Counted from the stretch's first letter, positions 16,330 to 26,765 are shown. The stretch: 64,000 nucleotides of DNA from Pseudomonas syringae KCTC 12500 (GCF_000507185.2 NZ_AYTM02000002.1:2581001-2645000); one strand, 5' to 3'. Notes: generated by a model from the sequence alone, not told the origin. Program-made: numbers and translations.

Positions 16330-17541
16330 ATGAACAACTCTCTTACTGCAACACCCGGACGCAAGTTCGGCGCGCCGCTGGCCGCGCTGTTCCTGCTGCT
16401 GATGGGCGCCCAGTTCCTTCTGCTCAGTGTCGGCACCCGCCAGGTAATGCTGTGGATCGTCGGCGCTGCGTTGGGCGTAACGCTGTATCACGCGGCATTT
16501 GGTTTCACCTCGGCGTGGCGGGTGTTCATCCGCGAGCGGCGGGGTGCTGGCCTGCGCGCGCAAATGGTCATGCTGGCGGTCGCTGTGGTGCTGTTTTTCC
16601 CGGCACTCGGTGCGGGCACGCTGTTCGGCCAGCCAGTCACTGGCCTGGTTGCCCCGGTCGGGATTTCGGTCGTCGTCGGCGCGTTCATTTTCGGCATCGG
16701 CATGCAGCTGGGTGGCGGCTGTGCGTCCGGTACATTGTTCACTGCCGGTGGTGGCAACGCGCGGATGCTGGTGACGCTGCTGTTTTTCATCCTCGGCTCA
16801 CTGATTGCCACCCATCACGTCGACTGGTGGTTTGCCCTGCCTTCGTTCCCGGCGGTGTCGGTGGTCAAGACCTTCGGCGTGCTGCCTGCGCTGCTGGTCA
16901 ATCTGGCGCTGTTCGGCTTGATCGCGCTGGTGACCGTCAAGCTCGAAAAGCGCCGTCATGGCCAGCTTGAAGCGCCGCCAGCCACGGATCATCGTGGCCT
17001 GAGTCGTGTGCTGCGCGGGCCGTGGGTTCTGGTCTGGGGCGCTGTCGCGCTGGCGCTGCTCAATTACGCAACGCTGGCGTTGGCCGGTCGTCCGTGGGGC
17101 ATCACCTCGGCGTTCGCGCTGTGGGGCGCGAAAGCGGCCAGCGGGCTGGGCGTGGACGTCGGCAGTTGGGTGTTCTGGCAGAGCGCTGCGAACGCCAAGG
17201 CGCTGGCGGCTCCTGTGTGGGAAGACATCACCAGTGTGATGGACATCGGCATCATGCTCGGTGCCTTGCTGGCGGCAGGTCTGGCAGGTCGTTTTGCACC
17301 CAGCCTCGATATCCCCACGCGCTCGCTGGTGGCGGCGGTCATCGGCGGCTTGCTGCTGGGCTACGGCTCGCGCCTGGCCTACGGCTGCAACATCGGTGCG
17401 TACTTCAGCGGCATTGCCTCCGGCAGCCTGCACGGCTGGCTGTGGCTGGTGGCGGCCTACGCCGGTAACGTCGTTGGTGTCCGCCTGCGGCCGATTTTCT
17501 TCACCGGCGAGCGTCCTCAGGTGGCTCTTAATGGCTGCTGA
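16330..17541 (+). CDS. YeeE/YedE family membrane transporter
   Basis: A 403-residue polytopic inner-membrane protein of the sulfur-compound transporter family (YeeE/YedE, DUF395). It shows the two family cysteine motifs: 'GGGCASGTLFTAGGG' near residue 135 and 'LAYGCNIGAYFSGIASGS' near residue 353. About ten hydrophobic segments are visible. YeeE proteins import thiosulfate, and relatives have been linked to selenium metabolism; no sulfur-relay partner (YeeD/TusA-like) is adjacent here, so the substrate is open. ATG at 16330 follows TTGAGATACCC. Confidence 0.85.
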   Translation: MNNSLTATPGRKFGAPLAALFLLLMGAQFLLLSVGTRQVMLWIVGAALGVTLYHAAFGFTSAWRVFIRERRGAGLRAQMVMLAVAVVLFFPALGAGTLFGQPVTGLVAPVGISVVVGAFIFGIGMQLGGGCASGTLFTAGGGNARMLVTLLFFILGSLIATHHVDWWFALPSFPAVSVVKTFGVLPALLVNLALFGLIALVTVKLEKRRHGQLEAPPATDHRGLSRVLRGPWVLVWGAVALALLNYATLALAGRPWGITSAFALWGAKAASGLGVDVGSWVFWQSAANAKALAAPVWEDITSVMDIGIMLGALLAAGLAGRFAPSLDIPTRSLVAAVIGGLLLGYGSRLAYGCNIGAYFSGIASGSLHGWLWLVAAYAGNVVGVRLRPIFFTGERPQVALNGC

Positions 17542-17660
17542 AAACGTCTGAAACCCCGAGATAAGCGGGCCGCTTGCGAACCAACTGCCGGTTTCGTATT
17601 CAAAGGCCATGCGGTAACTGTGCGTATGCGGTTCGCTTATTTTTCGATGGGGTGGTTCTT

Positions 17661-18548
17661 TTGCAGCAAACGATCATTTCGAAAATCCGTTTTCTCGGCA
17701 AGACCATCGGTTATGTAGGATGGTCGCTTTTCTGGCTGTTGATCTGGGACGTGATTGTCACGGTTGACTTCATGCTCTATCTGGAGCGCAAGATCACCTT
17801 GCCGTCCATGCCGTTGACCCTGCTGGGCTCGGCGCTGGTGGTGCTGACCAGCTTCCGCAATTCAAGTGCTTATAACCGCTGGTGGGAAGCCAGGACGCTA
17901 TGGGGTGCGCTGGTCAACAGTTCACGCAGCTTCGCTCGGCAAGTGCTGACGCTGGTCGAGGATGACGACGGGATCAACCCGGTCAAGGCCACACTGTTGC
18001 GTCGCCATGTCGCGTATGTGAAGTGCCTGTCTGCGCACCTGAAGGGCGCCAAGTGTGGTGATGAAGTTCAGATGCTGATTCCTCGCGAGGAATTCGAACG
18101 TCGTCACGATACCAACAACTTTCCCAACGACCTGCTCAATACGTCGGCTGCGCTATTGGCCAAGGAGTATCAGGCCGGGCGGCTGGACAGCATTCGTCTG
18201 GCGCGGCTGGAGTCGACCATGGTGGATATCTCTAATTGCCAGGGCGGCATGGAGCGTATTGCCAATACACCGTTGCCTTATCCGTACGTGGCTTTTCCGC
18301 GCCTGTTCATCACGCTGTTCTGCCTGATCGTACCGATTGGCCTGGTGGAGACCCTGGGTTGGTTCACGCCTCTGGCGTCGACGGTGGTGGGTTTCATGCT
18401 GTTGGCGATCGAGAAGATCGGTACCGACCTGCAGAGCCCGTTCCGTGCCAGTGAACATGAGATTCAGATGACGGCGTTGTGTGAAAACATCGAGCGCAAT
18501 CTGGATTCGATGCTCAGGGGCGCGCAGGAGGAATGCAAGGCTTCATGA
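17661..18548 (+). CDS. Bestrophin-like (UPF0187/YneE) membrane channel
   Basis: About 295 residues from TTG at 17661, which follows GGGGTGG and removes a non-conserved upstream extension; the frame is open from 17574, so the start is uncertain. Family marks are 'LTSFRNSSAYNRWWEARTLWGALVNSSR' (read in two parts, near residue 60) and 'FCLIVPIGLVETLGW' near the third membrane pair. Bacterial bestrophins form pentameric ion channels in the inner membrane, with cation selectivity reported for some. A GC-rich hairpin follows the stop. Confidence 0.82.
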   Translation: MQQTIISKIRFLGKTIGYVGWSLFWLLIWDVIVTVDFMLYLERKITLPSMPLTLLGSALVVLTSFRNSSAYNRWWEARTLWGALVNSSRSFARQVLTLVEDDDGINPVKATLLRRHVAYVKCLSAHLKGAKCGDEVQMLIPREEFERRHDTNNFPNDLLNTSAALLAKEYQAGRLDSIRLARLESTMVDISNCQGGMERIANTPLPYPYVAFPRLFITLFCLIVPIGLVETLGWFTPLASTVVGFMLLAIEKIGTDLQSPFRASEHEIQMTALCENIERNLDSMLRGAQEECKAS

Positions 18549-18554
18549 AGGGGT

Positions 18555-18582
18555 GAGGCGTCGCGCGATTGCGTGACGCCTC
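18555..18582. terminator. Hairpin between two convergent genes
   Basis: GAGGCGTC (18555-18562) pairs with GACGCCTC (18575-18582). It lies between the ends of the bestrophin-like gene and the asparaginase gene and could serve both directions, though no T-run is present. Confidence 0.45.
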
Positions 18583-18603
18583 GGGTAAAGCAGAGGCAGC
18601 CGC

Positions 18604-19608
18604 TTAACGCAGCTCGCCGCACAGGTCCAGTTCGACCAGGCGCCGTACCTCCTCGGTCGTCAGGTCTGCGCCGAGCAGCGCATGCAGTTTGCCCAGCGCT
18701 GCTTCACGGGTCATGCCACCACCGGAGAGTACGCCTGCACTTCTCAGACGGCTGCCCGCTTCGTAGACATCCAGCTCGACACCGCCCTCATGGCACTGGG
18801 TAATCGCGACCACACAGATACCCAGCGCTCGCGCGTTCTCCAGACTGGCCAGAAATTGCGGATCGTCACTGGGGCCTGTGCCGCTGCCGAAGCATTCGAG
18901 CACCAGACCGCGGATACCACTGTTGATCAGACCGTCCAGCTGGGCAGCACCGACACCGGGAAACAGCGGCAATACCGCCACCTCTGCCAGTGTCTTGGTC
19001 TGGCGATAGTTCAGTGCGTCAGGGAGCGAAACCACCGCGTGGCCGCCACGCGAGCGTTGCAGTGGTGCGAACGGCTGACGACCGAAGCTGCGAATTTTCG
19101 CGCAGCGTACGGGTGCCATCAGTTGCCCGTGAAAATACAGCTGCACGCCTGACACCAGACCCGAACCCAGCGCCAGCAGGGCGCCGTTGACGTTTTCCCA
19201 GGCATCGCTGTCCTGCACGCCGGCAGGCAGCATCGACCCGGTGAACAGTACCGGCGCGCTGAACCCTAACAACTGGAAACACATCGCCGCTGCGCTGTAC
19301 GCCAGGGTGTCGGTGCCATGCAGGACCAGCACCGCATCGCAGCCATCGACCTCAACCGCCTCGATCACCGCCTCGCGCAGGCGCAGCCAGTAGGAAGGGG
19401 TCATGTTGGCGCTGTCGATCAGCGGCGACATCTCGCGGAAGCGCCACTGCGGCACCACCAGTTCCGGGTGCTCGGCCAGTTGCCCGGCCATTCGCGCTTC
19501 TAAACCGGAGGCCGGTGCCAGGCCGTTGGCGCTGGCCTGCATGCCGATGGTGCCGCCGGTGTAAAGAACCATCACGCGTTGGGCAGGTTGTTGTGCGTCA
19601 TGAGGCAT
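18604..19608 (-). CDS. L-asparaginase
   Basis: Hydrolyses asparagine to aspartate and ammonia. 334 residues. The two catalytic signatures are present: 'LYTGGTIGM' (nucleophile Thr about residue 17) and 'VLHGTDTLAYSA' (about residue 95). No signal peptide is visible after the ATG at 19608 (which follows GGAGAAG), so it is probably the cytoplasmic type I enzyme. It lies directly behind the cation symporter (29-bp gap), and aspartase is next upstream. Together these would import an amino acid and convert asparagine to aspartate and then to fumarate. Confidence 0.9.
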   Translation of the reverse strand: MPHDAQQPAQRVMVLYTGGTIGMQASANGLAPASGLEARMAGQLAEHPELVVPQWRFREMSPLIDSANMTPSYWLRLREAVIEAVEVDGCDAVLVLHGTDTLAYSAAAMCFQLLGFSAPVLFTGSMLPAGVQDSDAWENVNGALLALGSGLVSGVQLYFHGQLMAPVRCAKIRSFGRQPFAPLQRSRGGHAVVSLPDALNYRQTKTLAEVAVLPLFPGVGAAQLDGLINSGIRGLVLECFGSGTGPSDDPQFLASLENARALGICVVAITQCHEGGVELDVYEAGSRLRSAGVLSGGGMTREAALGKLHALLGADLTTEEVRRLVELDLCGELR

Positions 19609-19637
19609 GGCTCTTCTCCGGCGTAGTGTCGCGGTGG

Positions 19638-21089
19638 TTATCGTGCTTCGGGTACAGACTTGGCTGCCGCTTCGGCATCCTGTATCGACTGACGGGTCGG
19701 ATTGGCCGGCCATGCGGTGCGATCCAGGTCCAGATCAGGGAACTGGCTGGAATCGAACACCGGCGTCTTGACCCCGGCCCGACGTTGCGCATCGTAGTCA
19801 TTCAAAATGCGTTTGACGACTTTGAACAGCATTGCAAGGGCGATCAGGTTGACGAACGCCAGCATGGTCATGGTGATGTCGGCGAACGCCAGTACGTCTT
19901 TCAGGTCGACGACCGCACCCCACATGATCAGTACCAGCACCGCGATGCGGTAGATGATGATGGTCTGGATCTTCTCGCCAAACAGGAAGCGCAGGCTGTT
20001 TTCGCCCAGGTAGTAGTTGTAGAGAATCGAGGTGAAGACGAACAGTGCCAGCGCTACGCTGATGAAGACTCTGCCCCAGTCACCGACCACGGCTGCCAGC
20101 GAGTTCTGTGCCAGAACGATACCGTTGCCGTCGTAGCCGATGTCGTAGATACCGGACAGAAGAATCAGCAAGGCGGTGCAGGTGCAGATCACGAAGGTAT
20201 CGAGGAACACGCTGAACGCCTGAACCACGCCCTGTGCCACCGGGTGCTCGACCTGTGCCACGGCAGCCACGTTGGGCGCACCACCCAGGCCGGCTTCGTT
20301 GGCGAAGACGCCACGCTTGACGCCCATCACGATCGCGCTGCCGATCAGGCCGCCGAATACCGGATCAAGGCCGAAGGCGCTTCTGACGATGGTCATCAGC
20401 ATGCCGGGAACGTGGTCGATCTGCAGGGCGATCACGTAGATGGTCACCGCGATATAGATCAGGGTCTTGACCGGAACCAGCAGGTCGGAAATGGCCGCGA
20501 TACGCTTGATGCCGCCAATGAAGGCCAGGCCCAGCAGTACGACCAGGCAGATGCCGGTGGTGCGGGTGTCGACGTTGAACGCGCTTTTCAGCGAGTCGGT
20601 CACAGCGTGCGATTGCAGGCCGTTGAAGGCAAAGCCGAAGGTCACCAGCAGCAATACCGCCATGACCATGCCCAGCCAGCGCTTGCCCAGGCCGTACTGA
20701 ATATAGAACGCCGGACCGCCACGGAACTGGCCTTCGGAATCCTTGCGTTTGTACAGCTGAGCGAGGGAGCACTCGATGAAGCTGCTGGCCATGCCGACCA
20801 GTGCGGTCACCCACATCCAGAATACGGCACCCGGACCACCGAGCGTCACGGCAATGCCGACGCCTGCGATGTTACCGGCACCGACGCGGCCCGCCAGGCT
20901 GAGCATCAAGGCCTGAAACGAACTCAACTGGCCGGCGCTGCTGCGCAGACTGTCGCGAAAAACCGAGAACATGTGGAAAAAATGTCGAAACTGAACGAAA
21001 CGCGAGCGGATCGTGAAGTAACTACCCAGGCCTACGATAAGTACGATCAGTACCTTACCGGAGAGAAAGTCGTTAATCATTTCCAGCAT
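19638..21089 (-). CDS. Alanine or glycine:cation symporter family (AGCS) transporter
   Basis: A 483-residue inner-membrane symporter. Family signatures are 'LSLAGRVGAGNIAGVGIAVTLGGPGAVFWMWV' (in two parts, about residues 65-95) and 'KRGVFANEAGLGGAPNVAA' (about 260-278). About eleven hydrophobic segments are visible. AGCS proteins import small amino acids with Na+ or H+. Its place between aspartase and asparaginase suggests import of asparagine, alanine or a related amino acid; this is inferred from the neighbours. A terminator separates it from aspA, so it probably has its own promoter. Confidence 0.9.
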   Translation of the reverse strand: MLEMINDFLSGKVLIVLIVGLGSYFTIRSRFVQFRHFFHMFSVFRDSLRSSAGQLSSFQALMLSLAGRVGAGNIAGVGIAVTLGGPGAVFWMWVTALVGMASSFIECSLAQLYKRKDSEGQFRGGPAFYIQYGLGKRWLGMVMAVLLLVTFGFAFNGLQSHAVTDSLKSAFNVDTRTTGICLVVLLGLAFIGGIKRIAAISDLLVPVKTLIYIAVTIYVIALQIDHVPGMLMTIVRSAFGLDPVFGGLIGSAIVMGVKRGVFANEAGLGGAPNVAAVAQVEHPVAQGVVQAFSVFLDTFVICTCTALLILLSGIYDIGYDGNGIVLAQNSLAAVVGDWGRVFISVALALFVFTSILYNYYLGENSLRFLFGEKIQTIIIYRIAVLVLIMWGAVVDLKDVLAFADITMTMLAFVNLIALAMLFKVVKRILNDYDAQRRAGVKTPVFDSSQFPDLDLDRTAWPANPTRQSIQDAEAAAKSVPEAR

Positions 21090-21274
21090 TTTTGTTATTC
21101 CTCGCTACTTTTGAGGGGGCGCACTATACCGGTGCAAAGTTTTTACGTCTGTAGTCGCTTTCTTGGACGGCTGATTCTTCATTCGCGACGATGAATGAAT
21201 ACTTCCACGGGTTGCTCCGCAAAAGTGGGGTGCCGAAGGCTCTGGGTCCAGTGTCGGAGCCCTTTGCTGCAGGC

Positions 21275-21310
21275 AAAAAAAAAGGGTCTGGAGAATCACT
21301 CCCAGACCCT
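21275..21310 (-). terminator. Rho-independent terminator of aspA
   Basis: On the minus strand AGGGTCTGG (complement of 21302-21310) pairs with CCAGACCCT (complement of 21283-21291), followed by nine T (21275-21283). It lies 60 bp beyond the aspA stop. Confidence 0.85.
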
Positions 21311-21371
21311 CAAAAAATTGAGGGGTGTCTAGGCCCTCAATCTGGTGAGCAGGTTGCGCAGGTCATTCCTG

Positions 21372-22796
<1,425 letters not shown>

Positions 22797-22890
22797 GATA
22801 AAAAAAGTCTCAAAAGGCACGGACAATGCCGGAACGCCACGAATAGTGGGCTTGCCGCCTTCGATTGACCAATGCTGTTAAACGCTGACC

Positions 22891-22907
22891 TATGCAATAA
22901 CGGCATA
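22891..22907. promoter_or_regulatory. Candidate LysR operator between aspA and the LysR gene
   Basis: TATGC-N7-GCATA dyad in the 314-bp divergent intergenic region. It has the shape of a LysR-type box (TGC-N7-GCA, containing T-N11-A) and lies about 95 bp before aspA. Nothing else distinctive is seen in this gap apart from the GGAGG site of the LysR gene. Confidence 0.4.
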
Positions 22908-23110
22908 ATCAGGGCGTGACCTGGATTCCGTTCAGTGCGTAAAGGGGGCAAAATGTCGCACCGGTGCGTTTCTTCGGTCGCTGCTGCTGCGCCGCCCGGG
23001 CATGTATCCGCGCTGCTTCGACGGGCGTCCCACTGTGACGCTGCAAATCGGTGCCACTGGGCATGCGCAATTGCCTGTCGAAGCCGTCATCCATTGTCCG
23101 GGAGGACCTG

Positions 23111-24022
23111 ATGAATCTGGAAAGCAAATGGCTGGAGGACTTCAGCGCCCTGGCGGCTACCCGCAGCTTTTCTCAGGCCGCCGAGCGTCGCTTCGTGACC
23201 CAGCCGGCATTCAGCCGGCGTATTCGCAGTCTGGAGTCGGCACTGGGGCTGACGCTGGTCAATCGCTCGCGTACACCCATCGAGCTGACCGCTGCCGGAC
23301 AATTGTTTCTGGTCACGGCCCGGACGGTGGTCGAGCAGTTGGGCGAAGTCGTGCGCCATCTGCATCATCTGGAAGGCGGGCAGGGCGAGGTCATGCAGGT
23401 GGCTGCGGCGCACTCTCTGGCGTTGGGCTTCTTTCCGCGCTGGATCGCCCAGTTGCGCAACGAAGGGCTGAACATTGCGACCCGGCTGGTGGCGACCAAC
23501 GTCGGTGATGCGGTGCATGCGTTGCGTGAAGGTGGCTGTGATCTGATGCTGGCGTTCTACGATCCCGATGCCGCGCTGCAGATGGACGCCGAAATCTTTC
23601 CCTCGCTGCATCTGGGGCATACCGAGATGTTGCCGGTCTGTGCCGCTGATGCCGATGGGCGGCCGTTATTCGATATGGAAGGCGAGGGCAGTGTGCCGCT
23701 GCTTGCCTACAGCACCGGGGCGTTTCTCGGACGCTCGGTGAACCTGTTGCTGCGTCAACGCAATCTGCGCTTCACCACGGTCTACGAGACGGCCATGGCC
23801 GACAGCCTGAAAAGCATGGCGCTGGAAGGATTGGGGATTGCCTGGGTGCCACAACTGAGCGTGCGCGCCGAACTGGCGCGCGGTGAACTGGTGGTGTGTG
23901 GCGGACCGCAGTGGCATGTGCCGCTGGAGATCCGCCTGTACCGCTGCGCATTGGTGCGCAAGGCCAACGTGCGCCTGTTGTGGCGCAAGCTTGAAGGTGC
24001 GGCGGCGCCAGATTCCCGGTGA
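23111..24022 (+). CDS. LysR family regulator, HypT-like
   Basis: A 303-residue LysR-type activator. The N-terminal helix-turn-helix reads 'RSFSQAAERRFVTQPAFSRR' followed by 'IRSLESALGLTLVNRSRTPI'; with the preceding 'ESKWLEDFSALAATRS' it closely resembles E. coli HypT (YjiE), a hypochlorite-responsive regulator that starts 'IETKWLYDFLTLEKCRNFSQ'. The remainder is a periplasmic-binding-protein-like effector domain. ATG at 23111 follows GGGAGGACCTG. It is divergent from aspA, which it may control; I recall the same aspA-LysR-purEK neighbourhood in P. aeruginosa. Confidence 0.88.
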   Translation: MNLESKWLEDFSALAATRSFSQAAERRFVTQPAFSRRIRSLESALGLTLVNRSRTPIELTAAGQLFLVTARTVVEQLGEVVRHLHHLEGGQGEVMQVAAAHSLALGFFPRWIAQLRNEGLNIATRLVATNVGDAVHALREGGCDLMLAFYDPDAALQMDAEIFPSLHLGHTEMLPVCAADADGRPLFDMEGEGSVPLLAYSTGAFLGRSVNLLLRQRNLRFTTVYETAMADSLKSMALEGLGIAWVPQLSVRAELARGELVVCGGPQWHVPLEIRLYRCALVRKANVRLLWRKLEGAAAPDSR

Positions 24023-24065
24023 CAAGGGCCGCTCCTGGCGATGCCGGAGAGCGACCCTGGCCTGC

Positions 24066-24701
24066 TCAGGGAAATCTGTTCAGATGCTCAGCCATGATTT
24101 GCTTGTTCGCGTCGCTGTAGACATAGCAGTTGGAGCGTATTTTTTCGTGGCTTTCGATGATGTTCGTCTGGCACCACCATCCACCCTTATAGAGCACCTC
24201 TGCGGCCTCATGAGTGCCGCCGAGCATGTGACCCAGTTCGTGCGCGGGGATCGCGAACGTTTCCAGTGAGGCTATGCCCGTGTAGCTCTTGTCCTCACTT
24301 GCCCCCAGAGTCTTCGAGTTGATCTTGTTCTGAGTCAGCAAAAGGTACTTGGTGGTCGCATTGCGTTCCATGTCGTTGTCGATGACATAACGATCCATCG
24401 TGTTTTTCCAGGCGTAGTAGGTTTCGTCCACATCATCATTCTGATAAGCGAAATCCGTAAGGCCCGGGACGTCGCGAATGAACGCCAGTTGCACATAACG
24501 ATCGGTGAAACTTTCCAGATCCTTGATGAGCCAGGCGAAGTAATCCTGGCGTAATTCGAGGGTGTTGTGATGCGAAAGGTCGTCGTGCAGAACCAGGTAG
24601 AGGGTCAACGGTTGTCTGGAGGCGTTATCGTTGGCCCACGCCGTATGACTGAGCGCCAACGCGCAGAGCAGCAGCAGACCGCTTGTATATTTCTTGAGCA
24701 T
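24066..24701 (-). CDS. Exported metzincin-like metallopeptidase, uncharacterised
   Basis: A 211-residue protein with a signal peptide ('MLKKYTSGLLLLCALALS', cleavage probably after AWA at 23). The extended zinc motif HExxHxxGxxH is complete: 'HELGHMLGGTH' at residues 154-164, giving three His ligands (154, 158, 164) and the catalytic Glu 155, as in metzincins. Two cysteines (177, 192) could form a disulfide, supporting an exported location. The C-terminal Met-turn is not obvious, although a Met lies at about 203. Substrate and role are unknown. It stands alone, convergent with the LysR gene. Confidence 0.82.
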   Translation of the reverse strand: MLKKYTSGLLLLCALALSHTAWANDNASRQPLTLYLVLHDDLSHHNTLELRQDYFAWLIKDLESFTDRYVQLAFIRDVPGLTDFAYQNDDVDETYYAWKNTMDRYVIDNDMERNATTKYLLLTQNKINSKTLGASEDKSYTGIASLETFAIPAHELGHMLGGTHEAAEVLYKGGWWCQTNIIESHEKIRSNCYVYSDANKQIMAEHLNRFP

Positions 24702-24911
24702 CGTACTCTTCCTTGAGTAGGTGGATTATGGCCGGGCGTGCTTATCCCGACGCCAGATATCTAATAGCAACTGGCGTTGACAGGAAATCAGGATCGACGT
24801 CTATCGCAGTAGCCCTTGTTTGATTGATGTGCAGTACAAGTGCCGATCCTCTGCCGGATTTTTCCGTGCCGCCTCCCGCTATAAAAACCTGGACGGTTGA
24901 GCGTATGGGGG

Positions 24912-24939
24912 CTGTCATCCTGGCGCTTTGCGGTATACT
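24912..24939 (+). promoter_or_regulatory. Candidate sigma-70 promoter for purEK
   Basis: -35 CTGTCA (24912-24917), 16-bp spacer, -10 TATACT (24934-24939). Transcription from here would include the hairpin at 24977-25014 in a leader of about 110 nt ahead of purE. Confidence 0.5.
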
Positions 24940-24976
24940 GCGCGGCCTTTGGCCGGTTAAATCGGTCATTATTCGT

Positions 24977-25017
24977 ACAACAAGCCACGCCGGTTCCCCC
25001 GCGTGGCTTGTTGTTTT
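24977..25017 (+). terminator. Leader terminator or attenuator ahead of purE
   Basis: Perfect 14-bp stem ACAACAAGCCACGC / GCGTGGCTTGTTGT with a 10-nt loop, followed directly by TTT. It stands 38 bp upstream of the purE start and downstream of the only promoter-like sequence, so it is placed as an attenuator or as the end of a short leader RNA. Confidence 0.65.
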
Positions 25018-25054
25018 CAGACGCGCCTGCGGGCGCCCGATGAGAGGCACGACG

Positions 25055-25546
25055 ATGAGCGCACTGGTTGGCGTGATCATGGGCTCCAAGTCCGATTGGT
25101 CCACCCTTAGCCACACCGCCGATATGCTGGAAAAGCTCGGCATCCCTTTTGAAGTCAAGGTGGTGTCAGCTCACCGCACACCGGACCTGCTGTTCCAGTA
25201 CGCCGACGAAGCGGAAGGCCGTGGCATTGAAGTGATCATCGCCGGTGCTGGCGGTGCCGCTCACTTGCCGGGCATGTGCGCTGCCAAGACCCACCTGCCT
25301 GTGCTGGGCGTTCCGGTGCAGTCTTCGATGCTCTCGGGTGTCGACTCGCTGTTGTCGATCGTGCAGATGCCGGCCGGTATCCCGGTCGCGACCCTGGCCA
25401 TCGGCAAGGCGGGTGCAATCAACGCAGCGCTGCTTTCAGCAAGCATCCTCGGCGCAAAGCACCCGCAATTCCACGCAGCGCTGAAGAAATTTCGCACTGA
25501 ACAGACAGACAGCGTCCTGGACAATCCAGACCCACGCCACGCCTGA
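25055..25546 (+). CDS. purE: N5-carboxyaminoimidazole ribonucleotide mutase
   Basis: Moves the carboxyl group of N5-CAIR to give CAIR in de novo purine synthesis; octameric cytoplasmic enzyme. 163 residues. Class I PurE signatures: '[20 protein letters not shown]' at the N-terminus, '[10 protein letters not shown]' (about 43-52) and '[13 protein letters not shown]' (about 72-84). The ATG at 25055 is the only start that gives the family N-terminus. It is paired with purK (9-bp gap) in one transcript, behind a terminator-like leader hairpin. Confidence 0.96.
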   Translation: MSALVGVIMGSKSDWSTLSHTADMLEKLGIPFEVKVVSAHRTPDLLFQYADEAEGRGIEVIIAGAGGAAHLPGMCAAKTHLPVLGVPVQSSMLSGVDSLLSIVQMPAGIPVATLAIGKAGAINAALLSASILGAKHPQFHAALKKFRTEQTDSVLDNPDPRHA

Positions 25547-25555
25547 GGTTTTTCC

Positions 25556-26638
25556 ATGAAGATCGGTGTAATCGGTGGCGGCCAGCTGGGCCGCATGTTG
25601 GCATTGGCAGGTACGCCGCTGGGCATGAACTTCGCCTTTCTCGATCCCGCGCCGGATGCCTGTGCTGCTGCACTTGGCGAGCATCTGCGTGCCGATTACG
25701 GTGATCTGGATCATCTGCGTCAGTTGGCGGATGAAGTCGATCTGGTGACCTTCGAGTTTGAAAGCGTTCCGGCCGAGACCGTGGCGTTTCTGGCACAGTT
25801 CGTACCGGTCTATCCGAGCGCCGAAGCGTTGCGCATCGCGCGTGATCGCTGGTTCGAAAAGAGCATGTTCAAGGACCTGGGTATCCCGACGCCGGCATTC
25901 GCCGATATCCAGTCGCAGGCCGACCTGGATGCTGCAGTAGCCAGCATCGGTCTGCCTGCCGTGCTCAAGACCCGAACCCTGGGTTATGACGGCAAGGGCC
26001 AGAAAGTCCTGCGTTCGGCGGCCGATGTGGTCGACACATTCGCCGAGCTGGGCAGCGTGCCATGCCTGCTGGAGGGCTTCGTGCCGTTCACCGGTGAAGT
26101 GTCGTTGATTGCCGTGCGTGCGCGTGATGGCGAGACCCGGTTCTACCCACTGGTGCACAACACGCATGACAGCGGCATCCTGCGTCTGTCCATCGCCAGC
26201 ACTGATCATCCTTTGCAGGCGTTGGCCGAAGACTACGCCGGCCGCGTCCTGAAGCAGCTGGATTACGTGGGCGTGCTGGCATTCGAATTCTTTGAGGTCG
26301 ACGGTGGCCTGAAGGCCAACGAGATCGCGCCGCGCGTCCACAACTCCGGTCACTGGACCACCGAAGGCGCCGAGTGCAGCCAGTTCGAAAACCACCTGCG
26401 GGCGGTTGCCGGTCTGCCGTTGGGCTCCACAGCCAAGGTCGGCGAAAGTGCCATGCTCAACTTCATTGGCGAAGTGCCGGCAGTGGACAAGGTCGTCGCC
26501 GTCGAAGACTGCCACCTGCATCATTACGGCAAGGCGTTCAAGGCTGGCCGCAAGGTCGGACACGCCACGGTCCGCAGCTCTGACCGTGCCACGCTGGATC
26601 GTCAGGTGAAGCGGGTAGAGGCGCTGATCAAGGGCTGA
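25556..26638 (+). CDS. purK: N5-carboxyaminoimidazole ribonucleotide synthase
   Basis: ATP-grasp enzyme that carboxylates AIR with bicarbonate to N5-CAIR, the substrate of PurE. 360 residues. It opens with 'IGVIGGGQLGRMLALAGTPL'; the ATP-grasp core includes 'LKTRTLGYDGKGQ' (about 140), 'EGFVPFTGEVSLIAVR' (about 175) and 'KANEIAPRVHNSGHWTTEGA' (about 255). Translationally close to purE. Confidence 0.96.
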   Translation: MKIGVIGGGQLGRMLALAGTPLGMNFAFLDPAPDACAAALGEHLRADYGDLDHLRQLADEVDLVTFEFESVPAETVAFLAQFVPVYPSAEALRIARDRWFEKSMFKDLGIPTPAFADIQSQADLDAAVASIGLPAVLKTRTLGYDGKGQKVLRSAADVVDTFAELGSVPCLLEGFVPFTGEVSLIAVRARDGETRFYPLVHNTHDSGILRLSIASTDHPLQALAEDYAGRVLKQLDYVGVLAFEFFEVDGGLKANEIAPRVHNSGHWTTEGAECSQFENHLRAVAGLPLGSTAKVGESAMLNFIGEVPAVDKVVAVEDCHLHHYGKAFKAGRKVGHATVRSSDRATLDRQVKRVEALIKG

Positions 26639-26650
26639 TCAGGCCCACGG

Positions 26651-26765
26651 CTAGCGTGCTGATGCTCCGCGTTGGCACGCAGTTTCAGGACACTCCGCGT
26701 CCTTTTGCGACGCGGAGCGTCGAGAACTGCATTCCCACGCAGAGCGTGCGGAACGAGCGCTTCTA
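26651..26765. repeat. Intergenic palindromic repeat after purK
   Basis: Contains CTCCGCGTC (26693-26701) / GACGCGGAG (26709-26717) with a CTTTTGC loop, then AGAACTGCATTCCCACGCAG. This is related to the repeat behind argA at 12778-12815. It occupies part of the 336-bp gap between purK and the next gene; no gene is seen in the rest. Confidence 0.7.

Noticed and set aside
19515..21194. 559-codon plus-strand open frame
   Set aside because: Antisense of the AGCS symporter gene; His/Gln/Asp-rich composition typical of shadow frames in GC-rich DNA.
26651..26765. Structured small RNA after purK
   Set aside because: The sequence matches the repeat after argA, so it is better explained as a dispersed palindromic repeat.
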